A DNA stretch of 32,782 nt from assembly GCA_947646095.1 (NCBI GenBank), contig CANSFI010000017.1:1-32782 (forward strand). The letters are read 5' to 3'. Below are positions 16,960 through 24,620 of this stretch, piece by piece. This stretch comes from an uncultured Mycoplasmatota bacterium. Its GTDB lineage: Bacteria > Bacillota_I > Bacilli_A > RF39 > UBA660. Both the position numbers and the translations under genes were made by a program. The notes under the pieces were generated by a model. The model made no database searches. It was not told where the DNA came from and worked only from the letters and a program-made list of their open reading frames with translations. Positions within the stretch are counted from its first letter, which is position 1. Every line of letters starts with the position of its first letter.

Positions 16960-18513
16960 ATGAATAAAAAAGGGTTTACTGTTGTAGAATTAATCGTATC
17001 TTTTTCTTTAATTTCTTTAATTGTTGCACTTTTATTTCAGGTAATATTTATTTTAAAAGATTTATACACTGATTCAGGTATTAGAACAGAACTTCTAACT
17101 AAACAAGCAATAATAAGCGAAAAAATAAACGATGAACTTACCAATAAAACATTAGTGTATGCTAATAAATGTGGTAATAATTGTATCAATTTTGCTTTTA
17201 GTGATGGAAGCATGAGTGAATTATCTTTTAATAGAGATGATAATACATTTAAATATGGAGATTATAAAACAAAATTAATAAGTGGTAGTATATATGGTAA
17301 TATTAATATTTCAACAGAAACAATTGTTGGAGTAAGTACAGGTAGAAATAATTCTATTGTTAAAATAAATATACCTATTTATCATAAGTTATTTAAAAAA
17401 GAAGATTATGGTATTAATATAGCTTATCAATATGACAATAGACTTACAGCTATTTCAGGATTATTTGTATCAGATGTTTTAGATTCAGAAAAAAGGGTAT
17501 ATCTAATAGGAAATTCTAATGACATAGCTTTTACAGGAATCAATTATAATGATCCAGGATATTTTGTTGTAGATGGTAAAGGAAATATAATAGAAGATGA
17601 TAATTCAGTTGTTGTAAGTGGTAATGTAGGTAGTGAAGTTGGAAAAACTTATACAATCACTTATACTATATTAGATAGTAATGAAAATATAATGAGTACA
17701 GCATCACGTAATGTAACAGTTATTGATAGTATTACAACTTTTAATTATAATGGTGATATTCAAACCTTTAAAGCTCCAATTAATGGATTATATAAAATAG
17801 AAGTATGGGGAGCACAAGGAGGAACTGTTGGAAGTCAAGCTGTTGGTGGTAAAGGTGGCTATACAACAGGACAAATTAATTTAACTAAAAATACTACTTT
17901 AAACATTTATGTTGGTGGTCAAGGAAGTTTTGATAAAAATAAATCAGTATCAGGTGGTTTTAATGGTGGAGGTAAATCTGGATATGGTAGTGATACTTCA
18001 GGTGCATCTGGTGGTGGTGCTAGTGACGTTAGAAATGGTAATGAATTAAGTAACAGGATTATAATTGCTGGAGGAGGTGGCGGAGCTGGAAGTAGAAACG
18101 AATCATCTGATCCTTCAAATGGAGGAGCAGGTGGTGGAATTAATGGTTTAATTGGTTCTTATTCAACAATCTCTTATAATGGTAGTCCTGGGACATCTTC
18201 AAATGGAGGAGCACATGCTACTTATAACACTAATATAACTTCTAATCCTACAGCTGGATCTTTAGGAATTGGTGGAAATGGAGGAAGTTACTCTGATACT
18301 TATGGAGGAGGTGGCGGTGGAGCTGGCTACTACGGTGGTGGCGGCGGAGTTCGTTATGGCTCTGGTGCTGGAGGTAGTGGATATTGTGGCTCTATGTTAA
18401 ACTGTACCACTTATGATGGAAGTAAATCATTTCCTTCTGCAAATGGTTCTAATGAAACTGGTCATAGTGGTAATGGAGTTGTTAAAATAACTTTAATAAG
18501 CGTTACAAATTAA
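16960..18513 (+). CDS. Large pseudopilin with Ig-like segment and ALK/LTK-like glycine-rich domain
   Basis: 517 residues. The prepilin signal is MNKKG|FTVVELIVSFSLISLIV with Glu at mature position 5. A pilin-like stretch extends to about residue 165. A bacterial Ig-like, DUF5011-type segment follows, with the typical opening LIGNSNDIAFTGINYNDPGY near 183 and ending ASRNVTVID. From residue ~265, TFNYNGDIQTFKAPINGLYKIEVWGAQGG marks the glycine-rich domain otherwise known from ALK/LTK receptor tyrosine kinases and many bacterial surface proteins (PF12810-like). Its Gly runs (GGGGGAG, GGGGGVRYG) are compatible with a polyglycine-II helix bundle, and two cysteines (YCGSMLNC) lie near the end. Too large for a major pilin, it is a good candidate for a filament-tip or surface-binding subunit. 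Gly codons raise local GC. Confidence 0.88.
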   Translation: MNKKGFTVVELIVSFSLISLIVALLFQVIFILKDLYTDSGIRTELLTKQAIISEKINDELTNKTLVYANKCGNNCINFAFSDGSMSELSFNRDDNTFKYGDYKTKLISGSIYGNINISTETIVGVSTGRNNSIVKINIPIYHKLFKKEDYGINIAYQYDNRLTAISGLFVSDVLDSEKRVYLIGNSNDIAFTGINYNDPGYFVVDGKGNIIEDDNSVVVSGNVGSEVGKTYTITYTILDSNENIMSTASRNVTVIDSITTFNYNGDIQTFKAPINGLYKIEVWGAQGGTVGSQAVGGKGGYTTGQINLTKNTTLNIYVGGQGSFDKNKSVSGGFNGGGKSGYGSDTSGASGGGASDVRNGNELSNRIIIAGGGGGAGSRNESSDPSNGGAGGGINGLIGSYSTISYNGSPGTSSNGGAHATYNTNITSNPTAGSLGIGGNGGSYSDTYGGGGGGAGYYGGGGGVRYGSGAGGSGYCGSMLNCTTYDGSKSFPSANGSNETGHSGNGVVKITLISVTN

Positions 18514-18530
18514 AATATTTATATTATAAA
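18502..18530 (+). promoter_or_regulatory. Possible promoter of the variable pilin gene
   Basis: GTTACA (18502–18507), 17-nt spacer, TATAAA (18525–18530). The 16 bases ending in this box (18514–18529) are identical to the stretch before the -10 boxes of the WG-repeat genes (for example 27620–27635). A second TATAAT lies at 18554, and the ribosome binding site AGGAG follows. Confidence 0.4.
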
Positions 18531-18583
18531 ATACTTTATTTATAAAAATAATTTATAATTAATAAAGATAGGAGAATTAAAAA

Positions 18584-19543
18584 ATGAAAAAGAAAGGATT
18601 TACACTTATAGAATTACTCGCTGTAATAATAATACTATCTATAATAGCCCTAATTACAGTACCAGTAATAATGAATATAATAGAAAGAGCTAATAAGAGT
18701 GCATTTAAAGATTCAGCCTATGGAATAATAAAAGCAGGAGAATTACATTATGCAGATAAATTATTAACTACTGAGGGAATGACAAATGATATAACATTCA
18801 CATTTCCAGATGCAACAGGACTAGATATAAAAGGATCAAGACCAAAGAGTGGAAATATGAAAGTAACAAAAGAAGGAAAAATAGAATTAGCTATAACAAA
18901 TGGAATATGTGAAAAGGGAACAAAGCTAAATGTAAAAGTAAATGATACAGAAAACTATGATTTCTATGTAATAGATGATACAAATGGAGAACTAACATTA
19001 CTAATGAATAAAAATATAGGTGATGGAGTTGATTGGATAACAAACTGGGATTATAAAGACATTGGAGGAACAAATTGGCCTTCTCATAATCGTAGTGGTG
19101 CAAATGATATGGGACCAATAACTGCCCTAAACTATTTAGAAGACCAAACAAAAGAATGGACAAATATACCAACATATGATTATACATTAGAAGATGATAA
19201 ACCATCAAAATTTGAACAAGAAAGTGATTCAAAAGCAATGTACCAACCAATTAAAAGAACCAATGTAAGAGCAAGACTACCAAAATTATCAGATATAGAA
19301 GATTTAATAGTACTAGATTTCGAAAATAAAAACCAACCAATGACAATGCCAAAATATTTATATGAAAATCTAAGTGAATCAAATACAAAAGAACAATCAT
19401 ATATGTATTGGTTATCAACTGCGAGCTCCGATAGCTCCAGTGAAGGCTTTGGTGTGTACGATGGGGATGTCGCCATCGGTGGCGTTAGCTATAGCTTCAA
19501 TGGAGGAGTCCGCCCAGTTATAAAAATATCTAAAAGTCTATAA
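18584..19543 (+). CDS. Pilin-like protein with hypervariable C-type-lectin-like C-terminus (candidate DGR target)
   Basis: 319 residues; AGGAG is 9 nt before the ATG. The N-terminus MKKKG|FTLIELLAVIIILSIIALI is a textbook type IV prepilin signal. The pilin-like segment (to ~residue 80) is followed by an all-beta looking middle with WITNWDYKDIGGTNWP, then a domain that resembles DUF6273 / the C-type lectin fold: RTNVRARLPKLSDI, YWLSTA, GGVRPVIKI at the very end. Residues ~281–306 are encoded by a GC-rich tract that differs almost completely from the left-edge paralog, while flanking codons are nearly identical. The stop overlaps the end of the convergent ylbJ by 6 nt. By analogy with DGR targets, the variable residues would line an exposed binding face displayed on the pilus; this is inference from sequence pattern alone. 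Confidence 0.88.
   Translation: MKKKGFTLIELLAVIIILSIIALITVPVIMNIIERANKSAFKDSAYGIIKAGELHYADKLLTTEGMTNDITFTFPDATGLDIKGSRPKSGNMKVTKEGKIELAITNGICEKGTKLNVKVNDTENYDFYVIDDTNGELTLLMNKNIGDGVDWITNWDYKDIGGTNWPSHNRSGANDMGPITALNYLEDQTKEWTNIPTYDYTLEDDKPSKFEQESDSKAMYQPIKRTNVRARLPKLSDIEDLIVLDFENKNQPMTMPKYLYENLSESNTKEQSYMYWLSTASSDSSSEGFGVYDGDVAIGGVSYSFNGGVRPVIKISKSL
19406..19528 (+). other. Candidate DGR-type variable region (copy 2) with flanking conserved borders
   Basis: The variable tract 19424–19501 (26 codons) lies between a left border at 19406–19423 and a GC-rich right border at 19508–19528. GC is about 56% over 19418–19513 by hand count, against roughly a quarter around it; 23 of 26 codons end in C or T, 13 of them in C. 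Relative to copy 1 it is two codons shorter, with no codon gap in the last ~18. The identical 21-nt right border would correspond to an initiation-of-mutagenic-homing-like element. No template repeat is seen in the window. Confidence 0.5.
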
Positions 19544-20518
19544 CATATATACCCAAAAATCAAACAAAAAATAAATTAATAATGATGATATTAAAGCATG
19601 AATAATTCTAGCAGTTAAAAATGGCAAGTATTTAATATCAGTATCACTTAATATTCCCATTACTTGCATATGACCACTTAAACCACCAAAAGAAATAATC
19701 ATAGTAGAAATAATAGATTTAATTTTTAAAGGAATATCTAATTCACTAATATATTTTAAACCTTGAGTCATTTCTAATATACCATTTAATATACTTTGAT
19801 AATAACTATTTAAATTAATATTATGATCAATAATAGTTGTAATAACTAAGAAAAAAGTAACAACACCTAAAACTAATAATAAAGTATTTATAGCATTTAT
19901 TAAAGAATTAGTTAAAATAGTACCAAAACTACTATTATTACTAATTCTTTTATTATGCATATTTATAATAGCTCTTTTTAAACTAATCTTACTAACTTTT
20001 TCGTTAGTAGGACAGTAGTTTCTAAATAAAATACCAATTATAATATTAGTAATATAATGACAAATTAAAATTAAAATCCCAACTTCTTTATTATTTAAAA
20101 ATAATATAGAAACAGTACCTAAAATAAATAAAGGATTAGAGAAATGTGTAAACATAAGCATCTTAGAAGCTTCATTTGAATCTATATCACCATTTAAATA
20201 TAACTCTCTTATATACTTGGCATTTGATGGAATTCCTGATATAATACTCATTATGAATATGAATGCACAAACACCTTTTACTTTAAACAAATGATTCATA
20301 ACGGGTTTAAAAAGTTCACTTAAAAATTCAACTAAACCATAATTAATTAACAATTCTGATAAAACAAAAAAGGGAAAAAGAGAAGGAAAAATATTATTTT
20401 TCCAAATATTAATTGAAAAAGATACAGATGCTAAAATACTTTTTGATTCAGTTAATATTTGACTACCAAAAAATAATAAAATTACCATCATAATAACACT
20501 AATACTAATTTTTTTCAT
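19538..20518 (-). CDS. ylbJ: Sporulation-type integral membrane protein YlbJ
   Basis: 326 residues, polytopic, about eight hydrophobic segments. Family blocks visible are NIFPSLFPFFVLSELLINYG (residues ~42–61), SGIPSNAKYIRELYLNG, FTHFSNPLFILGTV and near the end SFGGLSGHMQVMGIL, as in YlbJ of Bacillus (nucleoside-recognition/Gate-domain superfamily). In spore formers YlbJ is needed for spore cortex formation; its presence does not by itself prove this organism sporulates. It is divergent from the ylbL/sepM-type protease gene, 38 nt away, the same neighbour pair as in Bacillus. Confidence 0.88.
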   Translation of the reverse strand: MKKISISVIMMVILLFFGSQILTESKSILASVSFSINIWKNNIFPSLFPFFVLSELLINYGLVEFLSELFKPVMNHLFKVKGVCAFIFIMSIISGIPSNAKYIRELYLNGDIDSNEASKMLMFTHFSNPLFILGTVSILFLNNKEVGILILICHYITNIIIGILFRNYCPTNEKVSKISLKRAIINMHNKRISNNSSFGTILTNSLINAINTLLLVLGVVTFFLVITTIIDHNINLNSYYQSILNGILEMTQGLKYISELDIPLKIKSIISTMIISFGGLSGHMQVMGILSDTDIKYLPFLTARIIHALISSLLIYFLFDFWVYML

Positions 20519-20556
20519 TTTATCACCATATATTCTATATTGAAAGGAATGATCCT

Positions 20557-21570
20557 ATGTTTAATAAATTATATGAAAGTATTAAAAAATTTTTAAGAAT
20601 AAATTATAAATATATATTATTTTTTATTATATGTGTTTCATTATTTACAATAAAATTTCCATATTATATAAATACTCCTGGCGGTCTTATTAATGTTATG
20701 GATAGAGTATCTATAAAAAATAGTTACGAAGCAAAGGGTAGTCTTAATATGGCTTATGTTACTGAAATAAAAGCAACTATTCCTACATTAATATTTAGTT
20801 ATTTTAATAAAGATTGGGATGTTTTAAAAGAAGAAGATTTAACATATGAAAATGAATCTATGGAAGAAGCTTATTTTAGAGATCACTTACTTTTACAAGA
20901 CTCTATTAATAATGCTATTATAGTAGGATTTAAAAAAGCTGGTAAAAATGTTGAAGTAACATCTTCATCTTTAGTTATCACATATGTAGATGAAAATTCT
21001 AAAACTAATCTTAAAGTAGGTGATGAAATAGTAAGTATTGATAATATACCTATTACTACTACTGAAGAAGTAAGTGAAATTTTAAAAGGAAAAAATGAAG
21101 ATGATGAAATAACTATAAAAGTCATAAACAAAAATAAAGAAGATGAAAAATATGCTAAACTTATAAAAGAAGATAATAGAATTATAATTGGAGTAATGAT
21201 AACAGAAAAAAAAGAAATTGAAACAATTCCTAAAGTAGAACTAAAATTTAAAAAATCAGAATCAGGTCCTTCAGGAGGATTAATGACAGCTTTATCTATT
21301 TATAACTATTTAACTGAAGAAGATATAACTCATGGTAAAAAAATAGTAGGAACAGGAACTATAGATGAAGCAGGAAACGTTGGATCTATTGGAGGAGTTA
21401 AATATAAAATAAAAGGTGCTGTTAAAAATAAAGCAGAAATATTTTTAGTACCTAATGGAGAAAACTATAAAGAGGCTATGGAATTAAAAAGAAAAAACAA
21501 TTATAAAATTAAAATAGTAGGAGTATCTACTATTGATGATGCATTAAATTATTTAAAAAATAAATTATAA
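20557..21570 (+). CDS. ylbL: PDZ–Lon-type membrane serine protease (YlbL/SepM family)
   Basis: 337 residues. The membrane anchor is residues ~18–34 (YKYILFFIICVSLFTIKFP), followed by the family-typical YYINTPGGLINV. A PDZ domain spans ~140–200 (TNLKVGDEIVSIDNIPI). The Lon-type catalytic domain has the nucleophile Ser239 in SGPSGGLMTAL and the base Lys282 in IGGVKYKIKGA, with GTGTIDEAGNVGSIGG between them; both catalytic residues are present. Streptococcal SepM trims the competence pheromone CSP; the substrate here is unknown. AAAGGAATG precedes the ATG. No terminator separates it from the first sigma gene 25 nt downstream, so the sigma genes may be co-transcribed. Confidence 0.9.
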   Translation: MFNKLYESIKKFLRINYKYILFFIICVSLFTIKFPYYINTPGGLINVMDRVSIKNSYEAKGSLNMAYVTEIKATIPTLIFSYFNKDWDVLKEEDLTYENESMEEAYFRDHLLLQDSINNAIIVGFKKAGKNVEVTSSSLVITYVDENSKTNLKVGDEIVSIDNIPITTTEEVSEILKGKNEDDEITIKVINKNKEDEKYAKLIKEDNRIIIGVMITEKKEIETIPKVELKFKKSESGPSGGLMTALSIYNYLTEEDITHGKKIVGTGTIDEAGNVGSIGGVKYKIKGAVKNKAEIFLVPNGENYKEAMELKRKNNYKIKIVGVSTIDDALNYLKNKL

Positions 21571-21595
21571 TAAATATCTATATAGGGGGAATAGA

Positions 21596-22519
21596 ATGAA
21601 AACAAAGTCAAAAGAAGAGCAATTAGAAATTAATCAATTGTACTTGGATGAAATAGGAAGAATACCTTTATTAACACCAGAACAGGAAAAAGAATTGGTT
21701 TTAAAAATTAATCAAGGTGATGGAAGTGCTAAAAAGAAACTTATGGAAAGTAATTTAAGATTAGTAGTATCAATTGCTAAAAAATATGTAGGTAGAGGTA
21801 TGTTGTTTCTAGATTTAATTCAAGAAGGGAATTTAGGTCTTATAAAAGCAGTAGAAAACTATGATATAAATAGAGGTAAATTTTCTTCATATGCTGGTAC
21901 TATAATTGAAAAGGAAATAAAAAGATCATTTGCTAGAAAAAACAACAATATTACAATGCCAATACAGGAATATGAAACTTTTGTTAAGTATAAGGCAATA
22001 GTAGCTTCTTTAAGTACAGATTATAGAAAACCAACTAACGAAGAAGTCGCACAAAAAATGAATATATCTATTTCTAAAGTTGAAGAATTAGAAAAAATCA
22101 AAATAAATACAATCAGTTTAAACCAAATTATTTATAGTGAAGATGGAGACGAAATAGGAACAAAAAAAATTATGTCAGATGATGAAATATCAACGGAAGA
22201 AATGGCTATCAATAACTTATTATCAGAACAACTTTATAAACTATTTAATGATTGCAATTTAACTAATCAAGAATATAAATTTGTATTACTTAGATTTGGT
22301 TTCGAGGGTAATCCAATGAGTAAAGAGGGTATAGGAAAAGTACTTGGTGTAACTAGTACTCGTGTTAGGCAAATAGAAAAACAAGCATTAAAAAAATTTA
22401 GAAAATTTAAAGAAACTAAATATTTAGTTGATTACACAGAAAATCCAATCGAAGCATTAAAAAATCTAGAATATTTTCAAAAAGAGTATTCTAAATCAAA
22501 AAGAAAAACAAAAAAATAA
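21596..22519 (+). CDS. Alternative sigma-70 family factor, tandem paralog 1
   Basis: 307 residues; AGGGGGAATAGA precedes the ATG. Region 1.2 (LYLDEIGRIPLLTPEQEKEL) and region 2 ([38 protein letters not shown]) closely follow SigA. The melting segment differs: Sig[15 protein letters not shown] becomes YAGTIIEKEIKRSFAR, so both tryptophans are lost and the helix looks more like sporulation/stress sigma factors (compare IENEI of SigE/SigK). A region 3-like segment (DYRKPTNEEVAQKMNISISKVEEL) and region 4 (VLLRFGFEGNPMSKEGIGKVLGVTSTRVRQIEKQAL) follow, then a ~35-residue basic tail. Codons ~72–163 are identical at DNA level to paralog 2. It probably directs a special regulon; which one cannot be read here. 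Confidence 0.85.
   Translation: MKTKSKEEQLEINQLYLDEIGRIPLLTPEQEKELVLKINQGDGSAKKKLMESNLRLVVSIAKKYVGRGMLFLDLIQEGNLGLIKAVENYDINRGKFSSYAGTIIEKEIKRSFARKNNNITMPIQEYETFVKYKAIVASLSTDYRKPTNEEVAQKMNISISKVEELEKIKINTISLNQIIYSEDGDEIGTKKIMSDDEISTEEMAINNLLSEQLYKLFNDCNLTNQEYKFVLLRFGFEGNPMSKEGIGKVLGVTSTRVRQIEKQALKKFRKFKETKYLVDYTENPIEALKNLEYFQKEYSKSKRKTKK
21810..22085 (+). repeat. 276-bp block identical to 22778–23053 (sigma paralogs)
   Basis: Compared by eye base by base: no difference over 276 bp, with an abrupt return to divergent sequence on both sides. It encodes the late region 2 and region 3 part of both sigma factors. This is a direct repeat with a 968-bp period. Confidence 0.9.
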
Positions 22520-22563
22520 ATGGTTATTAAGAACTAAAATAAAAAATATAGGAGGAACTATTT

Positions 22564-23757
22564 ATGCTTAATAATTTAGAAAATAGTCAGTTAGAAGCTC
22601 TTAAATTATATTTAGATGAAATAGGAAGAATACCTTTATTAACACTAGAACAAGAACATGAATTAATTTTAAAAATTAATCAAGGCGATGAAAGTGCTAA
22701 AAAGAAATTTATAGAAGGCAATTTAAGATTAGTAGTTACTATTGCTAAAAAATATTTAAATAGAGGAATTGATTTTTTAGATTTAATTCAAGAAGGGAAT
22801 TTAGGTCTTATAAAAGCAGTAGAAAACTATGATATAAATAGAGGTAAATTTTCTTCATATGCTGGTACTATAATTGAAAAGGAAATAAAAAGATCATTTG
22901 CTAGAAAAAACAACAATATTACAATGCCAATACAGGAATATGAAACTTTTGTTAAGTATAAGGCAATAGTAGCTTCTTTAAGTACAGATTATAGAAAACC
23001 AACTAACGAAGAAGTCGCACAAAAAATGAATATATCTATTTCTAAAGTTGAAGGATTAGAACAAATTAAAATAGATACTATTAGTTTGAATTATTTAATA
23101 TCTAATGATGATAAAACAGATACAGAAGTAGAAAAATTTATTTCATTAGAAGAAATGTCACTAGAAGATATAGTTATTAAAAATATGTTATCAGAACAAA
23201 TATATAAATTATTTAAAGAAAGCAATTTAAAAGATAGAGAAATTGAAGTTTTAATACTTAGATTTGGATTTAAAAATAATCCTATGACACTAGAACAAGT
23301 AAGTAAAATATTTAATTTATCACTAGAACGTATACGACAAATAGAGACTAAAGCATTGAGAAAACTTAGAGATTGTAAATATACTAAATATTTAGTTGAT
23401 TACACAGAAAATCCAATTGAAGCATTAAAAAATCTAGAATCTTATCAACTGGGTAATAATAAATGTTCAACGAAGGGACAATATAAATCTATAACTAAAA
23501 AACCAATGTTAACTCTAGAAACAATTTATCAATATTTTGATCAAAATACTAAGGAAGAGATAGATACAATGTTGCAAAAATTATCTGATGATGAACTAAA
23601 TTTAATTAAATTGCGTTCTGGCAAGTTAACTAAAGAACAATCAATAAAATTTTATGGAAGTTTAATTCCTAAAATGAAAAATATGTTAAAAAAACCTAAT
23701 AATCAACTTTTAAAAAGTGAAAGATTACAAAAAGAAAAACGATATGTTAAAATATAA
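22564..23757 (+). CDS. Alternative sigma-70 family factor, tandem paralog 2, with C-terminal extension
   Basis: 397 residues; AGGAGG is 8 nt before the ATG, 44 nt after paralog 1. The domain order is as in paralog 1: [50 protein letters not shown], the identical block with YAGTIIEKEIKRSFAR in place of the SigA melting helix, and region 4 (VLILRFGFKNNPMTLEQVSKIFNLSLERIRQIETKALRKL). Region 4 differs clearly from paralog 1, so the two could read different -35 sites with the same -10 contacts. After the shared TKYLVDYTENPIEALKNLE tail there is an extra ~100-residue segment (TLETIYQYFDQNTKEEIDTMLQKLSDDELNLIKL) not seen in paralog 1 and not recognised. It is followed after 17 nt by a frameshifted gene. 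Confidence 0.85.
   Translation: MLNNLENSQLEALKLYLDEIGRIPLLTLEQEHELILKINQGDESAKKKFIEGNLRLVVTIAKKYLNRGIDFLDLIQEGNLGLIKAVENYDINRGKFSSYAGTIIEKEIKRSFARKNNNITMPIQEYETFVKYKAIVASLSTDYRKPTNEEVAQKMNISISKVEGLEQIKIDTISLNYLISNDDKTDTEVEKFISLEEMSLEDIVIKNMLSEQIYKLFKESNLKDREIEVLILRFGFKNNPMTLEQVSKIFNLSLERIRQIETKALRKLRDCKYTKYLVDYTENPIEALKNLESYQLGNNKCSTKGQYKSITKKPMLTLETIYQYFDQNTKEEIDTMLQKLSDDELNLIKLRSGKLTKEQSIKFYGSLIPKMKNMLKKPNNQLLKSERLQKEKRYVKI
22778..23053 (+). repeat. 276-bp block identical to 21810–22085 (sigma paralogs)
   Basis: Second copy of the direct repeat, in the same reading frame and at the same codons (~72–163) of the second sigma gene. Confidence 0.9.
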
Positions 23758-23774
23758 GATGAGGAGAATTAAAA

Positions 23775-24524
23775 ATGCTAAAAACAAATGAAAAGCAATT
23801 TACAGAAGAAGATTTTGTCTTTACTCTTTTTACTTTATTATGTAAAAAGAGAGTTTATAAATTAAATATTGAAGATTTAGAAAAAAAACTATATTTTTAT
23901 TATTGCAATAAAGATTTTAAAAAACTTTTTCAAGATATAGAATTATTAAATGGGAAAGTTAATTTACACAAAGGTATTAAAAAATTTACCAATGATGAAT
24001 ATAGCATATCTAACGATAAAGAAATAAGTTTGTTTTTTTAGATGAGTATGATTATATAGATGATAATATAGTATTATATTGTGAACGTTATTTAAGTAAA
24101 AGCGGAAAGATAAAAATGCAAATATTAGTAGATGAATTAACTAGTATTTATAAAGCAGAAAATAAAATCCTGCACAAATTAGAAAACTCAAAATTTCAAC
24201 AGTTTAATATATATAAAACTAGAATTTATAAGATTAATCCTAATTGTGAATATTTATTATATCAGCAATTAGAAATAGGTAATAAATCAAATTTATTAAA
24301 TTATCAATTAATTACTGATGGAGATATTAAATAATTATAAAATGATAAAATTAGTTTTAAAGAATGCTAGTTATAGTATTAAACAGGGATTAAGAAAAAC
24401 AAGTATAGCTAATTGTGGAATAAATACACAAATAGTAGATTTAGAATTACTTAGAGAACTAGTTGAATTTCCATCTCAAGTATATGGTAAACAGAATAAT
24501 ATTCCTTATATAAAAATAAATTAA
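23775..24524 (+). pseudogene. Frameshifted unknown gene downstream of the sigma pair
   Basis: GAGGAG precedes the ATG. The first frame gives 88 residues (MLKTNEKQFTEEDFVFTLF...) and ends at TAG 24041, right after a T7 run (24033–24039). One more T would continue as LDEYDYIDDNIVLYCERYLS in the frame that runs to 24334. There, one A fewer in gatattaaataat continues into NNYKMIKLVLKNASYSIKQG and ends IPYIKIN at 24524. The restored protein would be about 248 residues, soluble and charged, of no family I recognise; LSKSGKIKMQILVDELTSIY looks like a folded helical part. Being last in the possible sigma operon it might have been a sigma regulator, which is only a guess. A terminator follows at 24577. 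Confidence 0.65.
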
Positions 24525-24576
24525 AATAAAAGATTGCATTAATTTTATATACTTATTAATAAAGTAAATCATTTAT

Positions 24577-24597
24577 GGACTTAAAGTCCTTTTTTTG
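24577..24597 (+). terminator. Rho-independent terminator before mutS
   Basis: ggact (24577–24581) and agtcc (24585–24589) pair around taa, followed by eight T residues. It separates the sigma cluster from mutS. Confidence 0.75.
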
Positions 24598-24620
24598 ATA
24601 AAATAATAACAGGTGGTTTT

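Noticed and set aside
17760-18513. Glycine-rich, GC-elevated segment as a second variable tract or foreign insert.
   Set aside because: Composition is explained by GGN glycine codons; the frame, the domain opening and codon endings (mostly A/T) fit a normal gene of this genome.
18891-19476. Two long minus-strand open frames within the variable pilin gene.
   Set aside because: They are leucine/tyrosine/histidine- or serine-rich antisense readings of a clearly coding gene, with no ribosome binding site.
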